Positions 32,304 through 43,600 of a stretch of DNA of 64,000 nucleotides are shown piece by piece. The translations under genes were made by a program, and so were the position numbers. Below the pieces are notes generated by a model. The model saw only the letters and a program-made list of their open reading frames with translations, did no database searches and had not been told where the DNA came from. Each line of letters opens with the position of its first letter. The stretch's first letter is position 1. Source of the stretch: Nepenthes gracilis (Eukaryota; Streptophyta; Magnoliopsida; Caryophyllales; Nepenthaceae); contig BSYO01000020.1 in NCBI GenBank assembly GCA_033239525.1, forward strand, positions 10,046,308 through 10,110,307, read 5' to 3'.

Positions 32304-32463
32304 CATAATATACCTATCGCTCTAACTTTCCATTTTGGTGGATTCTAAATCTTATTCTTCTGTAATAATTGTAAACTTAATCTTCAATTAATTAATTTTG
32401 ATATTTTCTCTTGTTTCAATTTCCTCTCAAAATCCATTCTCTATATAAAACAGTATTAAGAGA
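32304..32463 (+). mobile_element. Copia-type LTR end, family V, second copy
   Basis: Shares TTTTGATATT and TTTCAATTTCCTCTCAAAATC with 2400-2530 in the same orientation. It ends near AAACA at 32452 and is followed by GTATTAAGAGAC, which may be a decayed primer-binding site. The left part of this LTR is absent because LTR X abuts it. Confidence 0.4.
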
Positions 32464-33960
32464 CTTCAAGAAATTGTGTTGGATATAAATTTATATATTT
32501 ATGAGATTTCTGTGAAAGGAAAATGAGTATAGGAAGGAGTACAAGGGACTACTAACATCATTCATATGGATGCGCAAGCTCTCATTGAAAAAATGGATTA
32601 ATCAAGAAGTTTGAATGTGTTGTGGATTGGTGTCCTTTTAGCCTTCAAATTTCAGCTTGGGAAAACTAGTCCTCGGGGGCTCAAATCTATCTCATGATGT
32701 GAGAAGCTTTGGAACCATAAAGAGTAATTGTTGTGGGAGGCCATTTATGAAATTAAATGCTCTAGGAGCATGGTTGTATCCGAGCTTCATTGCCTATAAA
32801 TAATCATGTAGTTTGATAATTTAAGGAGAGACACTTGAATTTTAATTAGAGATTATTATCATTGAGCTTCTTGTATGACCCTTAAAACCAGATTTTAGTT
32901 GATTTGAAAATTGTCATATTTTGATTTTTCTAGGTCTTCTTATATTATTGTTGTTGAATGAGCCGACTATCTGTATCTTTTTACCTTTTTCTATATGCTA
33001 TTTACAAATTTACAAAATACTCATCTATCTAATATTAAAATTTCAGTCCCCTGTAAAAATAACGATCCAACTATCATAGTAGAATTAACCAAACCAAAAG
33101 TACACAGTCGTTACAGTTTGTGTTTATTTTTTTTTTTATAGTAGATTTATTCTACTATTTGCTCTATTTAAAGCATTATGTCTCAGCTCAATTCTACTTT
33201 ATTGTACTCGCACAGAACTCATCTATCATATCTCATGTGACGTAGACAAATTTACTGTATAAAGACATATAACTGTTCCAAAAAGCACGCTATGCCATAT
33301 GAGTTTGAGCATAAATAATTTGAGCATATCAACATTAGACTCAAAAATGATCAGTTAAACTTAATTTTTTATATAGAATAAAAGGTTTAGACTTTTTTTT
33401 GGCATTTTCCTAGATCTCTGTTCTTTCTCCTGCTAGAAAATTATATAGTAACTCTCTTTGTTGAATTGTAGTTGATTGGTTTAATCATATTTTAAAAAAC
33501 GTTTTATCATATTGAACTATAACAAACTCTTACTATCTGGCTATCTTCCTTTCAAATTTTGCTGAGATAATAACACCCATTTAAATTTTCTTTGACAAAT
33601 TGCTTGTTTGATAGTATTCGTTGATGGCAAAATAGCTTTAAGCAATGGGAAACTGTAAAACGAGTAATTAATTGCTAATTTTATATAAACGATATTGTCT
33701 GCTCAATTATTTTTCATTACGGTAAAAAACTATAAATTTGATTAACATATTCTCAGTAATTCTTATCCTAATAATGTATCTCGGTGTAAATATTTAAATT
33801 TTGATATTGTGTTTAATTGGTGTTCCACATCCTATGCCGATGCTTCTTGGATTTAGAGCATCACCAATAGATTGCCATAAAATCACGCCAAAGAACTCAT
33901 TCTGAAAATTTATTTGTTCATGTGAGCCCAAAAATGATTGAATACTTCAACAATAATCCC
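32464..33960. other. AT-rich stretch without a recognisable gene
   Basis: About 1.5 kb with no open frame of note, no tandem repeat and no retrotransposon motif. A TATA-like CCTATAAATAAT occurs near 32796. It could include introns or promoter of the following IQD gene, but no exon with an IQ motif was seen. Confidence 0.4.
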
Positions 33961-33968
33961 TGAAGTTA

Positions 33969-34541
33969 ATGATCTCTCAAACGGAGAATGTTGTTCAGTG
34001 CTCTACAGAGTCTGAAGATGACAAGGCTGATGGAATTATGAGGCGTTGGCTAGAGCGATATGCCAATGCCCAGGTGCCCACAAAAGATATAATCAAAAGG
34101 GTAGACGCAAAAGCCAGGAAACAAGTGAAGTTGAGACAACAATGTACAAAAGATTCCGATCCTTCAATGTCATTTCGTCGAAGGTCACTTCAAAACAAGA
34201 AGAGAAGATCAACTGGGGATGACAATTTGTTCCGTTGTTCTCCCATGTTCCCAACTTACATGGCTGCAACCGAGTCTGCGAAGGCGAGATTAAGGTCAAC
34301 TAGCTCGCCCAGGTTAAGGCCAATGGTGCATTCTGATGCTTATTCAGATGGCGATTCACCTTATAAGCACAAGCTGTCGCCAATGTCTTCCATTAACAGT
34401 GATGTGACTGGCAAGCCTATTTGTCCCCAGCGGAGATCCCTAAGCTTAAAAGGCCTTTCTACTCCTCTTGGATCGTGCAGGATCTTGCAGGATGCAGGTA
34501 TTGAATCCGAGAGCTTACTGCTGAATCGAGACTGCCCTTAG
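33969..34541 (+). CDS. IQ-domain (IQD) family protein, C-terminal exon or gene fragment
   Basis: An open frame of 190 codons. The middle part MFPTYMAATESAKARLRSTS followed by SPRLRP is the signature of DUF4005, found at the C-terminus of plant IQ67-domain proteins that bind calmodulin and associate with microtubules. A basic, serine-rich stretch (RRRSLQNKKRRSTGDD) precedes it, and RRSLSLKG near the end is also usual in the family. The IQ67 calmodulin-binding motifs and the start region are absent upstream, so this is the last exon(s) or a captured or broken fragment; ATG 33969 need not be a real start. It is the only recognised host-type coding sequence in the window. Confidence 0.65.
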   Translation: MISQTENVVQCSTESEDDKADGIMRRWLERYANAQVPTKDIIKRVDAKARKQVKLRQQCTKDSDPSMSFRRRSLQNKKRRSTGDDNLFRCSPMFPTYMAATESAKARLRSTSSPRLRPMVHSDAYSDGDSPYKHKLSPMSSINSDVTGKPICPQRRSLSLKGLSTPLGSCRILQDAGIESESLLLNRDCP

Positions 34542-34635
34542 ATAATTTCAAGGTCACGGTTGTATACATAAGACCTTGTGTAACTAGTACTCTTTCCAGT
34601 GGCAGTATGAATGGTGGCTTGGGTCAGCATTTTAC

Positions 34636-35126
34636 ACTTGAAAAGCAAACAACGGTTAGAATGTAAGCGTCCATTTGTAAAAGAATTGGGGAGCTTTTGG
34701 GAGAAGTGTAGATCAACCTTTGAGACTGTCACATATGGTACTCTATCTGCCTTTAAATCTTTACTGTTATGATGACATGCATTAATGTTTTATAATTGAA
34801 TGTTGTCTTTCAATTCTCATTAAAATTGTATTGAAACTAGCTGCCATGACACCGGGCGGCCCAGCAGTTCAGAAGTTGGGCTGAAAAATGGGGGAATTCA
34901 GATAGACCGTCCCGAAACTCACTAAACAGAAAGACAACAGTTCAATGACAAGTGATCAACATTTCATTCCACTGAGCAGCAAAGCGGAAGCGCATCAGCC
35001 ATATCAGCAATCCGTGCACAATTAACTAGTGGCAGAAACAATTTAGTTGCTGATGTTGAAGAGGTGTTAGATGCTACTGAAGTCTGTAAATCTATCAACT
35101 TGTTTGCCGAACGTAAGAATAACTGA
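34636..35126 (+). pseudogene. Unidentified exon-like pieces downstream of the IQD fragment
   Basis: Two stretches look protein-coding but were not recognised. At 34636-34737 the frame reads LKSKQRLECKRPFVKELGSF and WEKCRSTFETVTY, ending near a possible GT donor. At 34956-35126 a 56-codon open stretch reads ISAIRAQLTSGRNNLVADVE and EVLDATEVCKSINLFAERKN before TGA. Between them a stop-containing frame contains WAEKWGNSDRPSRNSLNRK. They may be exons of one host gene (perhaps following the IQD exon) or a gene fragment. No function is proposed. Confidence 0.35.
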
Positions 35127-35309
35127 ATTGTATGGGGTTAACTGGTGTGCTTGTTTGAGTCTGAGGACTGAAACTTTAGTTTAGTAAGCTGAATAATCAT
35201 GTATTGAATGGTTTGTTGACTGAATGCTCTTCCTTTCTTCGTAGCCTTTCCTTGTTCGTCTTTAATTTCCGAATGTATTATGTTGAGGTACTTCTGCGTC
35301 GCATAACAC

Positions 35310-35322
35310 TTGGTATCAGATT
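35310..35322 (+). other. Primer-binding-site-like sequence, plus strand
   Basis: TTGGTATCAGA followed by TT resembles the initiator-methionine tRNA primer site. A possible gag start ATG lies at 35461 and chromovirus gag follows after a TRIM. No LTR could be defined to its left, so the 5' LTR is missing or decayed. Confidence 0.4.
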
Positions 35323-35490
35323 TTGCCCTCCACTGTCACACCACAAAGCTCAAATTGAGGGAAGAGCAGCCCTTGGTCTTGTTGTACAAAGGTGCATTAA
35401 TCTGAACTCGTTCTGCCATATCTCTATTTCCAATTCTGTTGAACAAGATCCTATTCGTGCATGACTTCCACTGCACTTGCCATCCATTTT

Positions 35491-36287
35491 TGCTATTGAT
35501 ACTGGGAAGGGAAAATAAGTAACCAAACGAAAAGAAATTAAAAGGGGAAGAAATAGGAGAAGAGAATAGAGGGAAAAGTAGCAAAGATTAGTAAAGAGAA
35601 GAAAATCATAATATTTAATATTAATTTAACTTATTAATAATTTTTTAATAATAGAATTAGGATCATTATATAGATGAACCATATTCCTAAGTTAATTGAA
35701 AAATAAAAATAATTTTTAAAAATATTTATCAAATAAAACCTCTTAATGAAATAAAATTTTTCAAGTAAAATAAAATCAAGATAAAATAAAATAAAAACAC
35801 AATCAAATCAAATAAAATTTTTTTTGTTTAAAAATATCTGTAATGTTCGTATCAATTCTGCCATGATAGTTAAGACTTGATCTCGATGAGTAAAACAAGA
35901 GAAGTAGGGAAGGGGACATCCGCACTCTGATACCAAATTTAATATAATGATGGAAAAATAAGGAACAAAAAGGAGAAAAAATTAGGAAAAATGGAAGAAA
36001 TAAGAAAAATGAATAGAAAAAAAAAAGAGTAAAGATTAGTAGAGAAAAAGGTAAATCACAGTACTTAATATTAATTCAATTTATTAAGATCTTTCCAATA
36101 ATAAAATTAGGGTCATTATATAAAAAAATTTTATCCCTAAATTAAATAAAAAATAAATATAATTTTTTAATTAATAATATTTTAAAATAAAAAAAATATA
36201 TCATAATTTTTTAAAATTTTTATTAAATAAAATTTCTTAATAAAATAAAATCTTTTTCATTTTAAAATGTGCAGAATGTCTCCATCA
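35491..36287 (-). mobile_element. TRIM element 1 with perfect primer-binding site
   Basis: Two direct repeats of about 350-365 bp (about 35491-35854 and 35936-36287) enclose only about 81 bp. Both start TGAT on the minus strand (TGATACGAACATTACAG and TGATGGAGACATTCTGC). The interior carries TGGTATCAGAGTGC on the minus strand (35922-35935), a perfect initiator-Met primer-binding site abutting the right-hand LTR. There is no coding capacity. A long-LTR, tiny-interior design is that of a terminal-repeat retrotransposon in miniature. It interrupts the plus-strand chromovirus gag region. A TSD was not identified. Confidence 0.7.
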
Positions 36288-36289
36288 AC

Positions 36290-37300
36290 AATCTACCATC
36301 GTACTAATGTCCAAATGCATCTGCATCATCACCACGTTGCAGCCTCACAAGAAATGAACTGAGCAGATCATCCCAGTCAACAAGAGTTGCATCAACCTCA
36401 AGAGTCAGATGAGGTAATATCCTCCCAACTCTCAGATCAACTGAGCATCCTCTTAAATCAGGTGAATACTGCGATACTCAATCGGCAAAACACCTCATCT
36501 CCTCCGCATAAATCACATTGCTGATTCAACACGGGTTGCATCCCCACGCCCACCACAGCCTACCCCGCCACCAATTCATCAACCACCCGTACCATCTTCC
36601 CAAGCACATTGACTATCCCTCAACCCATTCACCACATGGATTTTGTCATCAGCATAAAATATTTAAATCGAATTCCCCTACATTAATGGCCAAAATCCAA
36701 GAAATTGGATCTTTAGATTCCTACTCTACTCCCCACTTTATCGAGTCTTACCCGAGTACCAATTAGACATGAGTTCCATGTTCTTGGAGAGCCAAGCAGC
36801 CACGGGGTCCAGAGCTGTATCATGCAAAACCGATGTAATCTATGGGAGATCTTCAGTGGTGATTTTTGTAATCGATTTGGCGACAGATCCATGGTAGACA
36901 TTAGAGAGGGATTACAGCAAAGGAGCATCGGTGGAATCATATCAATAGCAGTTCAAAACGCTCAAAACTGACGTGCTTATGCAGAATGCTGTGTTAACTG
37001 AGAGTCATTCCATCTCCAGTCACTTTGAGCGTGCATAAAGATAGACTAAGGCCAATGGTAAGGATTCTCAATCCTCTTTCTATTAAACGTGCATTTCAAT
37101 CAGCACAGTCGCGAAAACAAGTTGTGGAGGCTTTACACAAATCTCCCAAACCGTTTACCATAGCTAACTATATCAACACAAAAATCCACCAGTCTGTTAT
37201 ACCTGAAATCAGATGTAATCCCACCAAACCAGCACTAATTCTAGATCAAAAAGAAATCATTAAGCCTTTACTATAAATGCCAAGAGAAATTTTCAATTGT
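36290..37300 (+). pseudogene. Ty3/gypsy chromovirus gag relic
   Basis: On the plus strand INGQNPRNWIFRFLLYSPLY is followed by EYQLDMSSMFLESQAATGSR, then RFGDRSMVDI in a second frame, QFKTLKTDVLMQNAVLTESH, and RLRPMVRILNPLSIKRAFQS in a third. This is the capsid-domain order of plant Ty3/gypsy gag (FDG.NPR.W, YLEG.A..W, RFGD, LMLLQNPVLTE.YF..F..GL, ELRPMV..L.P.S...AF..A). Several stops and frame changes. Protease sequence follows at 37440. Confidence 0.72.
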
Positions 37301-37439
37301 CCATAGATGCACATTGAAACAATGTAATGATATTTCTGCTGTACTTGATCAACAGTAACTAGCAGAACCTTCAACTGATCAGTCAGAAGGGTTCATAGAG
37401 GAAGACGACTTCTGAAATTTTAATTAACGCACTCCCAGT

Positions 37440-37580
37440 CACTCCTCATACCACCTTCAAGATCAAATATCCTATTGTCATTTTGGTGGATGGTGGCAAA
37501 ACATAGTTTTCTGGACCCACGGCTCATAGAAAAAGCTCACAGACCTACTGTACACAATCTCCTTTCCATTGACAATAAAA
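37440..37580 (+). pseudogene. Chromovirus protease fragment
   Basis: The plus strand reads KIKYPIVILVDGGKT, a stop, then after a frame change FLDPRLIEKAHRPTVHN. VDGGKT corresponds to the retropepsin active site usually written IDSGST in this group. It ends near 37580, where recognisable sequence is lost; the rest of pol is not on this strand. Confidence 0.6.
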
Positions 37581-37599
37581 TGCCAATAAAATATATCAC

Positions 37600-38390
37600 G
37601 CAAGAATAACACGAAGGAATTTCACAATTAAAACAATATGAATGTTATTCTGGATTGTACTTATTCAATCAAGAATAACATAAAAAAAAAAAGTTATCAT
37701 TGAGAAAACGAAAAATATTCATAGGTACATTAATTATCCAACTATTAGCATCCCACTAGTCTAATACAAACCACTAAGCCAAATGACTCAAAAGACTGAT
37801 GCCACCTAGACACTAATTCTAGAATTGGACCGAAACTCCTTCAAGTTCCCTAGCCAAACTTGAGTGATAAAGCCTATGTCAAATTTGAGTGAAGTGCATG
37901 CATTACCACAGCAGAAAGAGAAGATAAGCCAACTATCTTCAAATTTGGTGACTAATGCTCTTTTTTTTTTTTCTAGCAGCAAAGGGGAATATTTCAAATG
38001 AAGGATACAAAGGCATAGGGTTTTCAAAGCAAGACAGACCTTATTATTCAGATTGCATAACTTCAGGTCATAATCTTGAAAATTATTTTAAAGCTCATCC
38101 AAAATTTGACAAACTGCATTGTTCTTGTCCAATACGATTGGACATAGCATTGACATATCTTATAAACTTCATGGATGTCCTCCTAGCCACAAGTTATTTA
38201 ACAAGCAAAGAACTTTAATAACTCCTCAAGTTAGTGCAGCAGTTTCAGCTATATCACAGGAAGCCAGTGAAAAATCCCAGGCTACATCAATAACCTAATA
38301 ACAATTTTAGGACCTCTAGTCTCAATTCTGTCCCAAATCATGTAATCTGCAAACTTGGTTCAAACGAACACATCAAAGCCTGATACTGCA
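37600..38390. other. Stretch without recognisable features
   Basis: No coding, repeat or RNA feature is supported. It lies between the plus-strand gag-protease relic and the minus-strand integrase relic and may hold decayed parts of either. Confidence 0.35.
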
Positions 38391-38890
38391 ACTACTATGT
38401 TGGTATTTCTTTATTTTCTCTGCTTTTCAAAGAATTTCTTCCAAGAAAATGGTATTTCTTAGATAATTGAAATATGAGTAACTGATCATACAATCTGTGA
38501 TCCATGCTACGCAGACAAGCAGAGGGAAATAGAGGGATGTAAGAAAGGGAAAGGGGAGTTCAGACAGGGAGAACGAGAGAGAGAGAGGAAGAGAGGGAGA
38601 AAAGACAAAACGCAGGGAAGGTTCTGTAGTCAGAGCGAGTCAGAGGGAGAGGGAGAGGAAGAGGGAGAGATTAAGACGCAGTGCAGAAGCTGAAGTAATG
38701 TTTCTCTATATCTCAACAGAATAGTAATTGGCTTACTTTATACAGGAAGGGCATCACTCCTGGGCCCAGCATAACAGAAATCAAAAATAACAAAAATAAC
38801 TGAAAACAAACCAGAACAGAAGAAAATCAAAACAAAAATAACAGAAGGGAAAAGCGGAACAGAAAGGGAAGGGGAATAACAAGTTAACAA
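38390..38890 (-). mobile_element. Probable 3' LTR of the minus-strand chromovirus, GA-rich
   Basis: It directly follows the C-terminal chromovirus sequence on the minus strand, starting near TTGTTATTCCCCTTCCC (38884). It contains a dense AG-rich block (38520-38665) that would be the CT-rich leader of the LTR. The partner LTR is not in the window, so the edges are approximate. Confidence 0.45.
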
Positions 38891-38929
38891 CAAAGAGAAA
38901 ATTAGTTATAACAATTAATCATAATCATG

Positions 38930-40440
38930 AAATCTCAGGGACAGTTGGATTGCCCGAGTGCTCCTCTGTCTGGCAGTTGTTTGGTGATGAGGTACACCCG
39001 GGGGGGCATTGAAAAGTCTTGTAACATTATTATTCTTGTCAAAAAGAACCTTATCCTCAAAGTTGAACAAAGAAAAATCCTGTCGAAATTTGGTGATGGC
39101 TTCCCAAGTGGCCTCTTTTGGTGTTTGCGACTGCCAATGCACCAAAACCTAGGAAATGCGCTCCTTGTGGTAAAGAATCTAGCAAAAATCGAGAACTTAG
39201 TGGGCTTACACTGGCGGCTAGGAACCCTAGGCTTCAGCAAGCAATTCAAACGACTATTGGGGGTGATCTCCGTGGCACTACTTGAGTAAGGAGACATGGA
39301 ATACGTTATGTATTTTGAAATGTTTCGATAAATCCAAGCAGTGGGCTACAGTACCTACTCGCTCCAAAATACGAAAAGGACATTAATAATATTTGGCAAG
39401 TTTATTAGTCTGCCGGTTTGCCACCAAGGCTTGATGATATGGCTAAAGATGAATATAGGCAAAATCTCCAATCTGAAATTCCTTGTCGGTTCAATGGGAA
39501 TCCGCCTTTTGTTTCATTCGATGTTACGCCTGTTGCAAATTGGCTTTGAGAGCATCAAGGACAGGGGAATGACAGGTCAAAAACTCATCGACAGAGGCTA
39601 TAGAAGTGGCACCTTGGACATAATCGAGCAGATGGGGGCTTCCGTTCATACGCTGTCTCAAACAGGCTCATTTTAATGGACAAATGTGTAGCGAGTATAA
39701 GCCCAAAAATAGAGCCCAATCTCAAAAGATCGGTCTGATAGAAGGAAGAGCCCCTCAGGCTTATAAGTTTTCTATTGTGGAGTTTGCTCCCCGATGTAGG
39801 ACTCGCAATATTCCTCCTCCCTTCAATAGCCGAAGATATCGGTAGATGCACTCTGTGGCACTTCACTTGGTGGCTTTCATTCTACGACGCTTCACTTTGA
39901 TTTTTCGGTCAACCCCTCCCAGTAGCCATTTTCAGTCAGAACTCTCCATAGGTAGCCTTATTTGGATCGAGGCCAATCTCATTGAAAGCACTATTGTTAC
40001 GAGTATAAGTTCAAGAGAAGAGTACAATATTAAAAGACTGATCTAATAGGATGAAGAATCTCTCAAGCTTATAAGCCAACCCTTATTGAGCTGACTCCTC
40101 GATGCGAGACTCGTAATAAAATGTTAAGCAGTGTTATAACTTCATTTAGCCTAAGGTAAATATTGAATCCAAGAGGAGGCGTGTTCAGTAACAAAACAGC
40201 GCAGATGGTCTTCAAGATATTGGTTAACAACTTCGGTTTGCCCATTCGACTGCGAATGGTAGGAACTGCTAGTAGACAGCTTGGTTCTGTGTAACCTAAA
40301 AAGTTCCTTCCAAAACGTACTCATAAAAATGGGGTTCCAATCCAAGGCAATATCCACCAAAAAACCATGCAACCGGCAAATATCTTTGATAAAGATATAG
40401 ATTTATGGGTAAATTGCTGAGTCATCTTAGTTTGAAGCAG
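38930..40440 (-). pseudogene. Chromovirus integrase and chromodomain relic (interrupted by a TRIM)
   Basis: Minus strand, from 40440 down. A core segment reads IKDICRLHGFLVDIALDWNP, IFMSTFWKELFRLHRTKLST and SYHSQSNGQTEVVNQYLEDH. After the TRIM, MSLFETAYERKPPS follows with SVDEFLTCHSPVLDALKANL, EFQIGDFAYIHL and RILERVGTVAHCLDLS...HVSLLK. A chromodomain-like end then reads VHWQSQTPKEATWEAITKFR and QDFSLFNFEDKVLF (38915-39145), the tail that targets chromovirus integration to chromatin. The first catalytic Asp region lies beyond the recognisable part. Frame changes and stops show it is dead. Confidence 0.85.
39687..40118 (-). mobile_element. TRIM element 2 (432 bp), TSD AAATG
   Basis: Two 124-bp direct repeats (39687-39810 and 39995-40118) share CGAGTATAAG, AAGCTTATAAG-type and TCCTCGATG.GAGACTCG words around a 184-bp interior. 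AAATG stands at 39682-39686 and 40119-40123. On the minus strand a purine tract GAAGGGAGGAA precedes the left-hand repeat, so the element points to the minus strand and its LTRs end in ACA. No coding capacity. It splits the chromovirus integrase between YNTA.H and HLSIKMSLFE. The 5S-like Cassandra motif is not present. Confidence 0.85.
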
Positions 40441-41008
40441 CTGTTGCCAACAAATCCCCCATCAGGCTCCTAATTTCAGACTAATGTCCCAGGATTTGTG
40501 CTAATTCATATCTTTATTTGGCTTCTTGGAGTGTTGCCTAGTGTTGCTGTGTGATTGGCTTTGAATAAACTAATTTGTGCTGCCTGCTTCACCTCTTCCC
40601 ATGGAGATTTCGACTGCCCTGCTGCTGCCCGAGCTACTGCTGAAGTAAGCAGCTTATAAGCTGCTCTTATATTATTCTTAGTTGGCTAAGTGTGCCATGC
40701 AGCTTCCCCTTTGATTGTCCTCCAATTTATTATAAGTCATGCTACCCGTATATCTTGTTGCTGATGCTGTTGTCCTACCAAGCTGCTATATTCTGCTACT
40801 GCTCAAGTGCCTTCTTATGAACCAAAGTTAATTTGGTTGCTAAGCGATTGAAAATTTAGCAACTGAACTGATATTTTGTCACTTAAAATTAATTTGATTG
40901 CTAATCGACTGAAAATTTAACAACAAAACTGTCTTCTTACTAACTAAAATTAATTTGGTTGCTAATTGGGTTCGTTGATTAAATTTGCGCTGATCCATTA
41001 ATATAATT
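40441..41008. other. Non-coding stretch with a 60-bp imperfect tandem repeat
   Basis: The first part is rich in GCTGCT words without an open frame. At about 40824-40975 TTAATTTG.TTGCTAA..GA-TTGAAAATTTA recurs about every 60 bases two to three times. No gene is supported. Confidence 0.5.
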
Positions 41009-43600
41009 TGTGTCGTAACTCCATCCCGGGGTAAACATTAACATGACTATTATAATTATAAAATTTAACCCTTACACGAACTATCAATGAATATCACCTA
41101 AAACTATTCAGAACCTGAACATCAAGCCAATTTACATCATAATTACAATCTAAATCTATCCGGAAGCCACATTACATCATTTCACATGTTCTAAAGCTTT
41201 CTAAAAAATATAATACTTGCATTCGAATAACCAAAACATAGGCTAATATCATCCAAAATTGTCTAATTAATTAAAATATATCATTAGCCCCATTAATCAT
41301 CATCCGAACGCTGTCTGTACATAACATTATACAATTAATATTATCTATAATTATTAAACTGTAATAATCATCATTGATTCATGAATCTAACTTCTCCTAT
41401 CAGGTTGATCCTTCAATATTGAATGCCTAACAAGGACTTGTACATCTTATCCAAGGGTTAATAAAAAATAGTAATGAGTGATCTAAATACTCAATAAAGC
41501 ACATTACATATATCAAGGAACATGCATACTTATACTTAAATTTATACTAGAGGAAATACGGATCATAATAGAATGCAAAGAAATGAAACATGAGCAGGAA
41601 AACCTTCATGATGCATTTTCAAATTTCTTATCTTATTATTTTTTAGTCTTAGTCATCAAAACATACATAAATTTTACTTTTCCTTAGGGACCAGGGTTAG
41701 TAAACCTTACTAGTTAAATGAGTAAAAAATTGAAGATTAACTTGTATATGTTCCTATACAACTAAAAGCCATACACTCCTATTCAAGATTTAGAGGTGGA
41801 CCGTCTACATATTACCCTATAGATAGGGTTAAACGTCGCTTCTTAAACCCAGAGTTATGTAGGGTCTGAAATAGATATATTATTATAATATATTAAGCTA
41901 TTTCAAAATATACTATCTACTGAACAATTTTTTATCCAATTTCTTATTCTTATAAAAACACTACAATTTTCCTTAATTCTTCTTGATTTTCTCATCCCTA
42001 AAAAAAATAATCATAATTCACAACATATTATAGATTTTTTGATCATAATTTCATAAACTTATACTTCTGTAGAAACTTATTTATATTACACTTTGAAGAT
42101 ATGACCAATTCTGAAAATTTAAAATTCAGCATTTAATGTAAAAAATTCAACAAGATATGCATTTTCAATATATATTTTAAATTTCAAACTTTAATTGTCA
42201 GCATATATGTATTTTCAACTTTCAATAAAACTTATATTTGAGGAATTGGGGTCTATATAAGTTACAACACAAATTTCAAACAATGAACTGCAATAAAATT
42301 TAAGAAAATACAATGAAATCAGCATGCAAATTTTTCTGCAAATTTTTTAGTTTAGGGACATACATGCAGGGCCTTTCCATGATTCTCTAGAACATATATA
42401 TAGTAATTTTAAACTGTAAGTAGACCGCTATACAAATTTGAGGTATAAATAGTTCAAAATTCGGCAATAGTTTATCAATTAGTGTAGAAATTTTGCTCCC
42501 TAATTTCCTCGACAGATTACTTAAGCATACAAAGCATTTTATGAAGAAATTCAGTGCATGCAGAAGGTTAAAAGTACATTTCTAGGCATGTAAAGATTTA
42601 TATACAAAATTTAAGAATTGAATAATATCGTAACTTATAATCAAAATACGCATGAAGTCATAACACAAAATTCAGCATATATACTTGACTTAAATATGAA
42701 TTCTCATGAAATATCTCTACAAAATTGTGAAATATAGAAATGCATGCTTAGCATACACATATAAACTTCAATATCATGACTTGGATGAGTATTAAAACAA
42801 AAATGTTAAGAAAAAATGGCAATGAATGGCAAGAAGGGAAAGAGGAGCTTAAAGTGATGAGTGAGAATTCAGAGGCCGAGACATACCAGAAGTCCAGCAC
42901 TACTTCTAATGCTTTTCTTTTTGCCAACATGATGATATAATCTGCTACCTCCTCAAGGAGCTTTGGTAAGCTGAATGCTCCTCCTCCTTGTTGCATCTTG
43001 CATGATTCATTCTTATTCCTGTCAAGGATATGCTTCAATTATTCAATAATAATGTATAAAGCATACAAGGTAAAAAAAAGTTTGAAATCTTATGTTATTC
43101 TAAAAAATGTTATACATGTTTAGAAAAATATAGATTTTTTTAGTTTTCTCCGATTTGAATATTAATTAGGGCATTGGACTTTTCAGACCCCAAATTTTGT
43201 GTTGGGTTTGCCATTAGGAAACAGTGAAAATTGTCTAAAAAATGACAAATCAACCTTCCTTTTCAATTTGAAAATTTAAAAGATGGCTTCTGCCTTGATA
43301 TGGCTATGAGTACACACATGAATATGCATGTAAATGTAATGAAATTCAGTTTATTTAGTTCATTCTTCAGGGGTATGCCATAACAAGAAAGAAAATTTTG
43401 AGTGATAAATCCCAATTAAAGTCGATGATACATATAATTTTACCAAATAAATACTATCAAATAAAAGAATTAAAAGCATTTTATTTTCTGAATATTTAGT
43501 GGTAAAACTCCTCACATTATCATTAATCCTAACAATTAAAGCCTAAACTATATAATGTAGTTTAGGCCAATTAATCTCAATTATAATTTGTGTTTGAACA
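41009..43600 (-). mobile_element. Probable Tekay-like LTR, right edge unresolved
   Basis: Starts TGTGTCGTAACTCC on the plus strand, parallel to the LTR ends at 4141, 26212 and 29176. Inside, GTGATCTAAATACTCAATAA corresponds to GTGAGCTAAATACTCAGTAA of the 8007-10347 LTR, and later blocks occur in the same order. ATAATTTGTGT occurs at both 41003 and 43583, which may mark the edges. There are no internal genes; short open frames are not supported. Confidence 0.45.

Noticed and set aside
39687..40118. Cassandra-type TRIM carrying a 5S rRNA promoter
   Set aside because: Size would fit, but no 5S-like internal promoter words were seen; the LTR resembles other plant TRIMs with a CCGATGTGGGACT-type motif.
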